A stretch of 64,000 nucleotides of DNA from Campanula takesimana (taxonomy: Eukaryota > Streptophyta > Magnoliopsida > Asterales > Campanulaceae): the NCBI GenBank assembly GCA_026119855.1, contig JAOWBW010000488.1:806001-870000 (forward strand), written 5' to 3'. The first letter of the stretch is position 1. The number at the start of each line of letters is the position of its first letter. Under the pieces are notes generated by a model, which saw only the letters and a list, made by a program, of their open reading frames with translations, ran no database searches and was not told the origin of the DNA. Of the stretch, positions 43,857 through 54,372 are shown one piece after another. The position numbers and the translations under genes are program-made.

Positions 43857-44426
43857 TTTTATTATTGTATCAAGAAAATTAACAAGAATTATCAAAAATT
43901 AAGCTTTCAATCAATATTTTTTCCACACACCCACTAACCACAACACTAGCTCAATCCCAATCCGAATCCCAATCTAGTAACATATGTACAATTAATACAA
44001 GAGTAAATATAAAGTTACAAAAAAAAAAAAATCATAAAATTTGGCTCACAAAATAATGTGTCAAAATTTTATTGGTGCTTTTAATTAGAGTGTGGAGGAT
44101 CCACAATCGATTCAACGAATAAAATATCATCACTTTATTTTGTATCTATTATTTTGTAAACTTGTTTATTTAGTGCCCATACATCCCTCAAGATACAAAT
44201 ATACTTATGTACATAGTATCTGTACTCCCATAATCAAAATATTAATGGAATGATAGCTCATTTTAGCACCCATATCATGAGTCATCATTCAATACCAAAA
44301 ATACCGAAACTATTGTCAGTGGGTCATTTTGTGTGAACCCGCCTGCTCCTCACGTCTAGTTTTGACCCATCACCATGATCCCGGCGCGTGCATCTCAGTC
44401 CCCGACTTTACTTACACCTCATTCAA
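43857..44426. other. Intergenic 3' flank of the WD40 gene, with MITE copy 2
   Basis: 44034-44172 is the second copy of the ATTTTATTGGT MITE family. The rest is AT-rich and may include the 3' untranslated region of the minus-strand gene. Confidence 0.55.
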
Positions 44427-45764
44427 CTACGGCGTATTTTCAGTCACGCGCCAAACCTTAACTGACCTGTCAAAGCTACCGCTGTACAATATCCACCGTT
44501 GATCCCCCTTTACCCCATCTTCGTTCCCGCGATCTTCACCAATGGCGAGGCATTTGACGGGCCCACAGTGCCCCGTGAGGACAGATAAGCAAGTGTGGTT
44601 CCCACCCTCTTCCCTCTTCCACACGCAAATACTCTTGTCTGCGGACCCACTGAATACCAAACTCCCCGCCGTAGCCAAGCAAAGAACCGCCAGCTCGTGG
44701 CCCCTCACAACTCCGCCGTGTACCAGAAACCGCTTCCCGCGCTCCCAGAAGTTAACCAAACCGTCCGACGATCCGGCGTAAACAACCGCGGCGGTGGCGC
44801 TCACCGCCACCGCCGTCACGGCGTGCTCATGCTTCAACAGCGTGTCAACTAATACATGCCTAGTCACCTTCCCCACCACCTCCCTCCGCCAAACTTTAAC
44901 GGACCCGTCAGCCGACCCGGTGAAAACAAACCCGTCGAACCCGACTACGACCGAGTTAACGGCGTCGTCGTGAGCAGTAACGGACTCCAAGCACTTGGAA
45001 TCGGAAATTCTCCATACCTTCATCGTCTTGTCCCACGAACCCGAATACAAAAGCCCCCGTTTTTCATCCAAACTCATGCAAGATACGGCGTCGTAATGCC
45101 GAATCCACGGAACATTCCGGCGGCGTCGTACCTCGACGTAATTTCTCGGGTTCAACGAGCTTTTAATATAATCCTTGGTCGTGGGTAAATTATTCACGCG
45201 TTTATAACCTTTTTTGGAATATTTCCAGACGCGAATTTTGCCGTCTTGATGACCGGTGTATATTTTTTCACCGGAGATGACAATGGCTTTAACTAATCCG
45301 CTACTCGACTTGAAGCCTGAACGTTCCATTAAATTTTTCCATACCCGAACATTCTTTGAATCTGAGCCGGTAATCAACAAATTCCCCGAAGAAACTAGCG
45401 AATAAATATGACCCTCCTCTCGAATAAGCGACCCAATCAACCCTTGTTTCGGATAATTGTCATCCCCATCATCACAGAATGAATTAAAAATCCAGGGAGA
45501 TTCTGTGAAAGGAGAATTTTGATTGATTGGGGACATGAAGAAATTAGAAGAGGATCCGGAAGGGGAACTGTTGGGTGACAAATCGGGGCTAGGGTTTGAA
45601 GCGTTGCTATGGCGGTGGTGATAATTAATGTTGGGCTTGTTATCTTGGTCCTCCTGGATTAGGAGTATGTTTGGATCGGAGCGTAAGAATGTGCCGAATT
45701 TGGGTCTCCGGAGAGTGATTTTCTCCGATACTGCGGCGTTTCCATTGATTTTCTGGTTCGTCAT
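44427..45764 (-). CDS. JINGUBANG-like WD40 repeat protein
   Basis: Single-exon gene of 445 residues, intact. Residues 1-115 are low in structure, Asn/Ser/Pro-rich. Residues about 118-445 form seven WD40 repeats, with terminal dipeptides VW/FW at about 142, 180, 251, 292, 340, 382 and 438, and GSxD turns such as SGSWDKTMKVW and TGSADGSVKVW. Layout and the lack of introns match plant JINGUBANG (JGB) proteins, where the founding Arabidopsis member restrains pollen germination. Which paralogue this is, and whether it acts in pollen, cannot be told. WD40 propellers act as protein-docking platforms. The start is set by the first Met after the TATA box at 45868 and a roughly 75-bp leader. Confidence 0.92.
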   Translation of the reverse strand: MTNQKINGNAAVSEKITLRRPKFGTFLRSDPNILLIQEDQDNKPNINYHHRHSNASNPSPDLSPNSSPSGSSSNFFMSPINQNSPFTESPWIFNSFCDDGDDNYPKQGLIGSLIREEGHIYSLVSSGNLLITGSDSKNVRVWKNLMERSGFKSSSGLVKAIVISGEKIYTGHQDGKIRVWKYSKKGYKRVNNLPTTKDYIKSSLNPRNYVEVRRRRNVPWIRHYDAVSCMSLDEKRGLLYSGSWDKTMKVWRISDSKCLESVTAHDDAVNSVVVGFDGFVFTGSADGSVKVWRREVVGKVTRHVLVDTLLKHEHAVTAVAVSATAAVVYAGSSDGLVNFWERGKRFLVHGGVVRGHELAVLCLATAGSLVFSGSADKSICVWKREEGGNHTCLSVLTGHCGPVKCLAIGEDRGNEDGVKGDQRWILYSGSFDRSVKVWRVTENTP

Positions 45765-45867
45765 TTCTCCAACGGCAGTGAAATACTAGTATGATTTGAG
45801 CTTGAGCCGTTTTTTAGGAGAGAGGGAGAGACAACTGAATGGAATTGGAACGAGGGATGGAGGCAGT

Positions 45868-45875
45868 GATTTATA
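45868..45875 (-). promoter_or_regulatory. TATA box of the JINGUBANG-like gene
   Basis: TATAAATC on the minus strand, about 105 bp upstream of the ATG. Only about 18 bp further out the MITE copy begins, and the LTR element follows at 45982. Confidence 0.65.
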
Positions 45876-45892
45876 CGAGTGGGAGCGGTAGC

Positions 45893-45985
45893 CGTTTTTT
45901 ATTGGTTGCATCGATGATAATAGACTCGCCACACTCTAATTAAAAACCCTAATAACATGATTACACTAAAGATTTTGTGAGCAAG
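45893..45985. mobile_element. MITE family with ATTTTATTGGT core, copy 3 (reverse), in the promoter
   Basis: Reverse copy: TATTGGTTGCATCGATGATA, CCACACTCTAATTAAAAACC, and ending GATTTTGTGAGCAAG, where the LTR element joins. Located directly upstream of the TATA box of the WD40 gene. Confidence 0.72.
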
Positions 45986-46337
45986 TATTCTTTATTTTCA
46001 TATCTTTTATTATTTTCTTGTTATTTTCGTCATTATTTTTAATGAGTCATTTAAAGAAGGTTTTAGAGTAGGATTATGAGTGATTTTGCTATTTTTGAGT
46101 CCTATTAGGTTACCATATAGGTTAGGCTTTATTTTAGGACGTTATTTCTTGTTTCCCAAGTTTTATGGGCACAATAAAATATGCCTAAAGTTGTAATCCG
46201 AAAATTACACTTTTAATTAATAAAAATAAGTTTGCTTTTGCATATTGTGGGTTTAATCCCTAACGCCTTTGGCTTGTTAAAACCCTAATACATGGATTGG
46301 TTTAGGTCGATAATCTCTGTGGTATATTATTGTTCTG

Positions 46338-46766
46338 TTGATTGTTCCGCTGAGTCAGTTGGCATCAGAGCTGGCGGCTAATGACAGTAACAACAACGAC
46401 ATCAACACAGCTATACTCGCGGCTCTTCAGGGTTTGCGACGATCGATGAACGATGTTGTGGCAGAATTTCGTGAGTTGTGTTATGATGTCAACCCTAGGA
46501 CACGGGCAGGAGCTCGTAGAGAACCTGTAGGACAAGTGGACAATCACCACTGTAGTCCCCCGGCCCGGGAAGTGGGTTCAGATTTCAACGGAGAAGACGC
46601 AGTTGCAGTTGGATCCATGGATCAGAATCCAAAATTTCAGAATCAGGGTTTCAACAGAGAAGAGGTTCATGAACGAGAGGCTATGCAGCAGCTAATCGTC
46701 GCCGCGAGGAAATTATGGATCGTATGGATCATGCACAATCAAAGGTATAATTTTCTCGATACATGA
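46338..46766 (+). CDS. Internal frame 1 of the small LTR element (unknown, gag-like position)
   Basis: The frame begins inside the LTR end and runs through the primer site, so the true start is likely the downstream Met in RRSMNDVVAEF (46446). The sequence is hydrophilic and shows no domain that I know. It sits where gag would lie. It overlaps the next frame by 4 bases (ATGA). Confidence 0.35.
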   Translation: MIVPLSQLASELAANDSNNNDINTAILAALQGLRRSMNDVVAEFRELCYDVNPRTRAGARREPVGQVDNHHCSPPAREVGSDFNGEDAVAVGSMDQNPKFQNQGFNREEVHEREAMQQLIVAARKLWIVWIMHNQRYNFLDT

Positions 46767-47053
46767 AGCGCTTAAGTCGAGCCGATGAGCTGTATAATCG
46801 GCTACGGTATTGGGCTGACGAAGAAAAATATTGGACTCGACAGCTTCGTGACTTGGAAGCACAATTAGCTTTTGTGGAGGCATCGCAAAAACTTCAGAGT
46901 AGTGTCAACCCGGGGCAACGGATAGGGGTACGAGACGAACTTATAGGACGCGAGGAAAATCTCCATCGTGATCCACCGGCCGGAGGGGAAGAGTCAGATT
47001 CACACTTTTTTTTTTGCTTCCAGTCGAATCCGCGAATCAGGATCTACAAATAA
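46763..47053 (+). CDS. Internal frame 2 of the small LTR element (unknown)
   Basis: 96 codons starting at the ATGA overlap with frame 1. The first 50 residues are rich in Arg, Glu and Leu and could form a coiled coil (YNRLRYWADEEKYWTRQLRD). The frame then runs into a T run near 47007. It may be the continuation of a damaged gag. Confidence 0.35.
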   Translation: MKRLSRADELYNRLRYWADEEKYWTRQLRDLEAQLAFVEASQKLQSSVNPGQRIGVRDELIGREENLHRDPPAGGEESDSHFFFCFQSNPRIRIYK

Positions 47054-47118
47054 TGATTGAAGATTTCAAAGGAGATGGGGAAAATGGCTCAAAAGACGGA
47101 CAAATCAGCAGAGCAGCT

Positions 47119-47270
47119 TTGGCACGACCGCGCTTGGTAAGTGGCACGACCGTGCCGGAGACAGGGGAAGCGCTGGAGCAGTCGACTCAATTGGCATGTC
47201 CATGCGCATTGAAGGGTACGACCGTGCATCCCTTGGCACGACCGTGCGTAAAGCGGAGCATGCCCATGCA
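47119..47270. promoter_or_regulatory. GGCACGACCGTGCC dyad cluster in the small LTR element
   Basis: GGCACGACCGTGCC is exact at 47143-47156, with variants at 47120 (GGCACGACCGCGC), 47217 (TACGACCGTGCA) and 47234 (GGCACGACCGTGCG), and further GCATGCCCATGCATG words. The same 14-mer is in the copia LTR at 8239. Here it lies in the internal region, not in the LTR. Confidence 0.7.
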
Positions 47271-47866
47271 TGAATGACTGTCAGACACTGTACAGTCAGG
47301 TATTTTAGAGTCGTGTGATGGAGAAGCGTCATTTTTCATACAGTGTGAAGCAGTGCCAGATTTAGTCAAGCCGAGGAAAGAGAAGATTTATTCAAAATAT
47401 ATTTTTAAGTGGAACGGTAAAGAAATCATCATACGTCTAATTGCACGGAAGACTTGATTTATTCCAAATACCTTTTTAAGTGGGAAGGAATTTTTCAGAC
47501 GGAACACATGGGTGCAGTACAAGCCAGGGGGACACAGAATAGCGGAGTTCGACACCTATTTACAGAGGGGGTCCAGACTCGGGGTCGAGTCCTTTTTAAG
47601 GAGAGGAGAATGATGTAGCACAAGTATTCTTTATTTTCATATCTTTTATTATTTTCTTGTTATTTTTGTCATTATTTTTAATGGGTCATTTAAAAGGGTT
47701 TTAGAGTAGGATTAGGAGTGATTTTGCTATTTTTGAGTGCTATTAGGTTACCATATAGGTTAGTCTTTATTATAGGACGTTATTTCTTGTTTTCCAAGTT
47801 TTATGGGCACTATAAAATAGGCCTAAAGTTGTAATCCGAAAATTACACTTTTAATTAATAAAAATA

Positions 47867-48473
47867 GAGTCGTTCTTGCGTAGAACGCGTTCTACACTAG
47901 CTTAGTGTAGAACGTGTTTTCCTCAAAGAAGGGTTCTTGGGCAGACACTTTCTGATAATGTAGGAGACACTTTTCAATATTTTTACAGCATGCATTTTTT
48001 TTGGGACTTTCACGGCAGGCACTTTTTTACCTTAGAGAAGACATTTTTTTTGGCACTTGAAAAAAAAAAAAAAACCCAGCAGGCATGTTTTCTCAAGCAG
48101 TCACTTTTTTACCTTAGAGAATGCATTTTTTTGGCACTTGCAAAAAAAAAACTAAACTAGCAGGCATGTTTTAAAACTCAAGCAGACACTTTTTTACCAG
48201 AGAAGGCACTTTTTTTTGGCACTTGAAAAAAAAAAAAAAACCAGCAGACATGTCAAAACATGTGCCTTCTCTAGCGTTAAAATTTGCTTGCTGTAATATT
48301 GAAAAATGCCTCCTACAGTTTCGAAAAGTGCTTGGTGAGTTTTCATGAGTTCCAATTATTTACATCAATGCCACCGGTTTTTTGCGCAAGCTAATATTTA
48401 CAAGTTTGTCACCGGCTTAAAAACACGTTTTACACTAAGTTAGTGTAAAACAGGGTTTTCCCAAGATTTTGTG
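47867..48473. mobile_element. MULE-type foldback inside the 3' LTR
   Basis: 607 bp with a perfect 9-bp duplication ATAAAAATA (47858-47866 and 48474-48482). The ends contain TAGAACGCGTTCTA and GTGTAAAACGTGTTT-type arms. The middle repeats GGCACTT and GCAGGCA phrases next to A and T runs. Confidence 0.85.
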
Positions 48474-48611
48474 ATAAAAATAAGTTTGCCTTTGCATCTT
48501 GTGGGTTTAATCCCTAAAGCCTTTGGCTTGTTAAAACCCTAATACCTAGATTGGTTTAGGTCGATAATCTCTACGGTGGATTATTGTTCTGTTGATTGTT
48601 CCGCTGCATCA

Positions 48612-48827
48612 CTTTAGTACTCTTCCACAAACAAAAACCGCACTAAATGGAGATAGCGTGTTGGTTTAGTCGAACAGATTAAACCAAGTCTTTGTTGTTT
48701 GTGGGTTTGGTGATTTGGCATATAGCTCGAGCGAACTGCTAAGAGCGGTGAAGATTTGACTAACTCACTCATTTTATTTGCTCGATAGATTAAATAATTT
48801 TCAAATTAAGAATGACTATTAAATTAG
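48612..48827. other. Short unique stretch
   Basis: No gene or repeat recognised. Confidence 0.4.
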
Positions 48828-48960
48828 CTAGTTTGTAGCCCGTCGATATTCGACGGGGCATAGTAAAATCAACCATATAAAAGATATAAATGAAAATACA
48901 TATCAAAAATACTCTTAATTCATTTTATATTGATATTGTTTTTCTTCCTTTCTCCCTACA

Positions 48961-48991
<31 letters not shown>

Positions 48992-50176
48992 AATCTTATA
49001 CAATCAGATTACCTTTCATTATTTTTATCCAGAAGAAAACATTAATTAAAGATATTTAGCCTAATATTAAAATAGGTTTTTGAAATTAGGATTCGACAAT
49101 ATATTGTCTAACGTTTTAAATCTTATAAAATATCATTTTTAATGAATTCTCCATTTAATTTAATAATAATAAATACCTCATCCGTCCCAGAGTATATGTC
49201 CACCCTCTCATTTGCACGGAGATTAAGAAATGGTTGTAGTGATATAAGTGTTGTGAGTATAAAAGTAAACTGTGAGAGAGAATGAGTGGAAGGGAATAGT
49301 AAGTTGATTGGTGTTGCGACTATAAAACTAAGTAGAAGAGAGAATGAGCTGGAGAAATAGTAAAAATTCTTTGCCATTATAGAAAGTGGATATATACTCT
49401 GGGACAGACTAAAAAGAAAATGTGGACATATACTCTGGGACGGTGGGAGTATCAATCTACGAAAAATATCTATAATTATAGTCACCACACGATTTTATAT
49501 TTTAATAGAAAATCTGTGCCAGAAATATGTAACTACTTCACCAATTTAACCCATTTTATTCTTCATCCCCTTAGTGAGGAAAAAAAATAGACAAACTAAA
49601 AGGTTACATTGTGAAATGGAACTACAATAAGGTGAAAAAAGATCTGGTTTGTACATATAATTAAAAAGAAAGTAGGTGAAATATTGATAAATTATTTCCT
49701 AATATTCCTATTATCAATTCATATGAATTTTATAATTTTTTTGGATATAAATAATTAATTTATCTTTGCATGATTAAAATGAATAGAAGTAAAAGAAGAT
49801 TAAAGTTTACAAAAAAAATGAATATTAATGAGTGTAGTGGATAAACAAATGTTGTAATGTAAATCATTTTTTATTAAGGGCAATTGTGTAAAAAAAAAGT
49901 TATTAATTGACTAAAAATTTGATGAATGTAGTGGAAAAGTAATTATTGTAGTGGTATAGCCATACCCTTTAAAATATCACATTCAAAATTGAATTTGATT
50001 TGATGATTTAAAACATGATTATTTGATTTAAAAATAATTTAAAATGTGAGACTTATCTTTTCACTCTTTGCACATTTGCTTGAGCAATAGGATGATGCCA
50101 CATGGAATTCCACATCATAATTCCATGTGGCGCAATGTGGAATGGAATAGAAACTCTCTTTTTATATATTTATAGA
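48828..50176 (-). mobile_element. Non-autonomous Helitron, minus orientation
   Basis: Read on the minus strand it begins TCTATAAATATATAAAAAGA after an A (50177 side). It ends in a strong hairpin CCCGTCGA-ATA-TCGACGGG followed by CTACAAACTAG. The start resembles the Helitron at 41638, including GCCACATGGAATT words. A Stowaway MITE is nested at 49176-49449. No Rep/helicase. Confidence 0.75.
49176..49449. mobile_element. Stowaway-type MITE inside the Helitron
   Basis: TA-flanked, starts CTCATCCGTCCCAGAGTATA, ends GGGACGGTGGGAG; the arms share AGAGTATATGTCC. Same family as 56495 and 62998. Confidence 0.82.
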
Positions 50177-50375
50177 TTATAAATTTCAACCGAGTGGTTT
50201 GCGGATTTTGAGGACGGGCAAAACTGTTAGGTCTCGACTTTTTGGCTATGATCTTCGAAACATTACCTTGCCATAATGTGATATTGTGATGTACTTCCTC
50301 GTAGCATTCGTACCGACAAACCCCAATTTATTGGAAGTTGTCGAACAAAAAATAAATCACGAAGCTTTGAATTCG

Positions 50376-50598
50376 GGACCCGGAACCGCTCCACCGAGTT
50401 AGCTCCATCCTTACACCCAACGGCTCCGATCAAGGCCACATACACACACTTTTCATCTGTGCGGCTAGGATGATTTCACCATTTTGTTGGTCTCACCGAA
50501 CTCGGCCACATCTCAACCGTTGTGTCTAGCTAAAATGAAGTGACTTCAATCTCTACCATTGGGTGGAGCTAACTCTCCGATCCACATATTCGAAATCC
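50376..50598. mobile_element. 223-bp MITE, second copy
   Basis: Copy of 33924-34146 with a perfect 9-bp duplication TTGAATTCG (50367-50375 and 50599-50607). The 9-bp size suggests the Mutator-like group; hAT would be 8. Confidence 0.85.
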
Positions 50599-50878
50599 TT
50601 GAATTCGCTTCTACTTTCTTGTCTACAATCATTTAAAGTAAAAAGTAATCGCCGACTTCAAAATCGCTTGACAGAAAGAGCATTGTAAAGTGAGCTCGCT
50701 AAAAGCAGTCAAAATCCGAGTTTTTTTTTTTTTTTTTGGGGGAGGGGATTGGTTTTTCGCTTTATTGTTTTGTCCTGAGGTGTTATGACGTGTTTGCCTT
50801 TTAAGAATTGTATGGTTAATACTTGACTATTTTGAAGTTTAGTTGTTCAATTAGGAAAATAATAAAATTCCAAAAAAT

Positions 50879-51290
50879 GATTATAAAATATGGTCTACAA
50901 AATGAGGTGTCATAATTGTATTGATATTTTTAATTAGAGTGTGTCGGGTCCACTATCAATGTAGCCAATAAAATATCACCACCACATCTTGTATCATTCA
51001 TTTTGTAAACTTCTTTTTTAAGCCTAGCATTGCCCGTTGAATTAAATGGCATCATTGGACTTTCTCCAATAAAAGTCCGTTCCTTCGGGGTAGCAAATGG
51101 GAATGGTAAAATGGTAAATATAAAATCACAAAAAGTGTCACAAAATTTAATCTACAAAATGATGTGTCAAGATTTTATTGGTATTTTTAATTAGAATGTA
51201 TCGGATCCACTATCGATGTAACCAATAAAATATCGTCACCTCATTTTGTATTTTTTTTTTTATCAAATTTTGTGAACTTCTTTTGTGCCC
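50879..51290. mobile_element. MITE family with ATTTTATTGGT core, copies 4 and 5
   Basis: Copy 4 is at about 50879-51015 and copy 5 at about 51124-51290, same orientation, with a short unique spacer between. Both contain TTTTTAATTAGA and CCACTATC[A/G]ATGTA. The ends CACAAAAT and ATTTTGTGAACTTC are inverted. Confidence 0.72.
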
Positions 51291-51599
51291 CGAGCATTGC
51301 CCAAAATAAAAATGGATTTGGGCCTTAATTAATTAATGTATGCCTTTTCGAATTTAATATAAAACTGATAATTATTTGCCGTCAGATTTAAATACAAGAA
51401 AGTAGACTCAATAAATAAAAATATAACAATCATAATCACTAAAAGAAACACGTTTTTAAAAAAAAATTACTACTGACATGATTTAGGGTTTCTTTTAAAA
51501 TAAACATGGCTAACCGCATAACCATAAGGTTGAAAATTAAACAAACACTTATGTTATCAACTAGACACTTTTTTAATTATGAAATTTGTGCCTTTTTTT

Positions 51600-51838
51600 A
51601 GAATTGGGTCCTCATCTCCTTAAAAGGTCTTGGTAAGGGGTGAGATTAGCCAATCTATATAGTTTATCAATTTTACTCTCCAAGTTGATGTGGGATATAT
51701 GAGGCTTCAACACACCTCCTCACGTGTAGGCCGCTCTGATACCATATTAGAAATGAGTCCTTATCCCCTTAAAAGACCTTGTTAAGGGATGAGGTTAGCC
51801 AATCTATATAGTTTATCAATTTTACTCTCCAAGTTACT
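51600..51838 (-). mobile_element. SMART-like miniature LTR retrotransposon
   Basis: Minus strand: a primer site TGGTATCAGAGC (plus 51733-51744) is preceded by one LTR copy (51746-51838, front part missing) and followed, after about 20 bases with a GTGAGGAGGTG purine tract, by the second LTR copy (51600-51712, starting TGTTGAAGCC). The copies share ACTATATAGATTGGCTAA. There is no room for any gene. Confidence 0.72.
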
Positions 51839-52381
51839 TTTCATCCATTTTAACATGTTTTAGGTCCGCCACTAAATTAGACTAAGAGCTCAAAGGTTGT
51901 AGTTGGAGGTCATTTGTAACATGTTTATATAAATTTAGACGAGACTTACAACCGTTTGAGCGACATATATTAATTAACAACGACGTATATCAATATTGTA
52001 AATGTGTTGCTTCACACGTCTATCTTTTCTCGTGCAATTTTTGCGAGCTTAACAAGCTCCTTTCAACGATGCGAGTACAGAAATTGCCACCCCTAATAGT
52101 AACACGTGAAAATATTGTGTAAAATTTGAAGTTTATTACAACATTTGCCGGCGAAAAACATATTTTTGATTCTAAAATCTATGTCCATGTTTCCTTAACG
52201 TATGTACTTACTCAATGCATGCACCAATTTGCTTCTGTTAGTACTTGTTCAGTTGTTCATGCATTTACGCGCCTAACAATTCCAACGGGCCGGCAACGGT
52301 TTCCACATCAGGGGAGAGGGAAAGGGTTGACCACGCCAAAGTCGCATGTTAAAAACTCCCGCTGGTCAACTTTATAATCTA
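51839..52381. other. Intergenic, no gene seen
   Basis: Mixed sequence without recognisable motifs. A short open plus frame at 52126 has no domain. Confidence 0.4.
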
Positions 52382-52661
52382 CTCCCTCCGTCACACCCCA
52401 CTTGATACATAAGAGTTCGACACAATAACTAATGAAAAAGAATAAAGTAAAGAAAATATGTGGTAGAAAATTAAGAGAGAGAATGAGTGGGTTAAATAGT
52501 AGTGTTGGTTGAATAAATTGAGTGATGAAAAATGAAAAGAGAGAATGAGTGGTGGGTAGTTTGAATATAAAATAATAAAAAGATGGCTATTTTTGGGAGT
52601 CTTAAGTGAAGTGCGACGGACAAAATAGAAGTAAGTCTCAAGTGACGTGGGACGGAGGGAG
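52382..52661. mobile_element. Stowaway-type MITE
   Basis: 280 bp, TA duplications, ends CTCCCTCCGTCAC and GGGACGGAGGGAG; the interior is rich in AGAGAGAATGAGTGG. Confidence 0.85.
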
Positions 52662-52769
52662 TATATAGTATGCTTGTTGTTTTGCCTTTCTCTCACATTG
52701 CTATCGCCTTTGGATAAATTTTCAATTTTTTCAACGTATTGGCTAAAAACGCTGCACCGGATAAGATAC

Positions 52770-52944
52770 TTCTTCTGTCAAAGAAAAAAAAAAAAAAGGC
52801 TACGTTTGATTTTTATATTGATGTAATTGTAATTTTGTTTTTATCATGAGCAAAATTAATTAAAAGCATTTTGTTTTACATTCTTCTGTCAAAGAAAAAA
52901 AGAGACTACGTTTGATTTTTATATTGATGTAATTGTAATTTTAT
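52770..52944. repeat. About 111-bp tandem duplication
   Basis: TTCTTCTGTCAAAGAAAAAA occurs at 52770 and 52881, followed by the same TACGTTTGATTTTTATATTG. The second copy is interrupted by the MULE-type element at 52945 and resumes at 55228 (TTTTTATCATGAG). Confidence 0.85.
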
Positions 52945-53374
52945 GGGCAAATAGCACGTTACTGCCCCGAAGTTTCACATGAATTGCAATGTGAGTCCCA
53001 ACGTACCGATTTTGACAATTTTAGTCGTAAAGTTCACACTTTGTGGCAATATTGGGCAATATTGGATGTCCGTTAAAAAAATGGATGAAAACTAATAAAG
53101 TGGATGGACATCTTAATGAGCTTCTTTGAAAATGGCACTAACCACCCCTACAATTCAACAATTTTTCGTTTATCACTGTTCCATCAATTAGATTTACAAA
53201 AACACACTAACCCCAAGTACAAAAAAAAAAAAAAACCAGTTTGATCAATCATATTAGCATCAGCACCCTAACACCACAACCACCACCAAGACTATCTACA
53301 CAACCTAGATTATAAATTTGGCACTTCCACAGAAAAATCCAATTTTCAACTAGATTTTAAACAAACCAAAATGA

Positions 53375-54372
53375 AGTGATCTAAACTCAAACCCAGATTT
53401 CAACTTGAGGGATTCAAGGACCGGGAACCTCTTCCATAGCTGCTTGCGACTGAGTGCATCAAGGTCGTACCACCGCCGGCAAATGAGGGAGATGTACGAT
53501 CACAGGCAGTGGCGGATTTTGGATTTCTAAACACCAGGTGCACAATTTACACTACATAACTTTGAATTAAAAAAAAAAAAATCGAAACGCAATTACATTA
53601 CAATTCATAACTTCAAATACAATTGTCTCATAAAAAATTCGAAGGAAGACAATTCAGATCAACAAATTCTTTACTAGCAGAAGCCATATTGATAAGAAAT
53701 TACCTACCCCAAAACTAGTTTCACCATCCCTAAATTTTTTTCCTTTTGATAAGAAATTTGTCCATATTGATCAATAATCAACCAAAAACACCAACAATCC
53801 TACAAAAAATCAATAAAATAACCATTCAAACACATATATATTTAAAGTCAAACATTTAATAAACACTCATATTGAAATCACCCATGAAATTTGAAAAAAA
53901 AATCAAAGCCCCAAAATAATATTCAAACCCTAGATTTCAATTTACTTCAATCCAGAGAAAGAGAATAAGATGAGGGACTTGAGGATACTTACAAGAGTGC
54001 GAATGATTGAGAATAATGTCCGGATCGGCTCTTGATCTCAGGCGGATTTGCGGCTCTTTCTCTCCGATCGCTCTCTCTGTTCTCATTCGAGTGCGTACTC
54101 CTTTCCTCCAGACTTGTGTTTGCAATTTGTGGACTCTGTTATGTCTCCCGTAAAACACGAATAAGGTGGGTTTCTTATTCCTTTTACTAAGTTCACATCC
54201 CATCTAGTTAATTTAATACTCTAACACATTTTTTGGGGGGTGCACTTAGTAAAATTTTAATTAAAATTTGGGTTGACCGGATGCACGTGCACCCCCTACA
54301 ATGTAAGATCCGCCCCTACAGGGTCGTGGATTTACTAGATAATGCACTCGGAATACTAACTTAGACATACTG
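53375..54372 (-). pseudogene. COI1-like F-box gene fragment, split by a hAT-like insertion
   Basis: The minus strand reads ECII, two stops, then IHDP (54350-54322), and after the insertion SYISLICRRWYDLDALSRK (53503-53450) and RFPVLESLKLK (about 53435-53400). This order matches the F-box and start of the leucine-rich repeats in the COI1/TIR1 receptor family, closest in feel to COI1, the jasmonate co-receptor. Between the two latter blocks a stretch usual in the family is missing. It is only a fragment with stops, captured into the transposon, and cannot encode a receptor. Confidence 0.65.
53507..54318. mobile_element. hAT-like non-autonomous insertion
   Basis: The left end CAGTGGCGGATTTTGG and right end GATCCGCCCCTA are inverted, resembling the CAGGGGCGGA ends of plant hAT elements. 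GGTGCAC words are near both ends. I could not confirm an 8-bp duplication. Internal minus-strand open frames show no transposase. Confidence 0.6.

Larger units (their letters stand above)
45982..48611 (+). mobile_element. Small non-autonomous LTR retrotransposon
   Basis: LTRs at 45982-46357 and 47611-48611. The right one is lengthened by a 607-bp insertion; without it the two are about 380 bp and nearly identical. The primer site TTGGCATCAGAGC lies at 46359-46371 and a purine tract AAGGAGAGGAGAA at 47597-47610. About 1.25 kb of internal sequence holds only two short frames and no enzyme domains. The first 10 bases of the left LTR (TGATGTAGCA) are missing, so no target duplication can be checked. 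Confidence 0.85.

Noticed and set aside
44542..45188. Plus-strand frames opposite the JINGUBANG-like gene
   Set aside because: Antisense shadows of a GC-rich coding exon.
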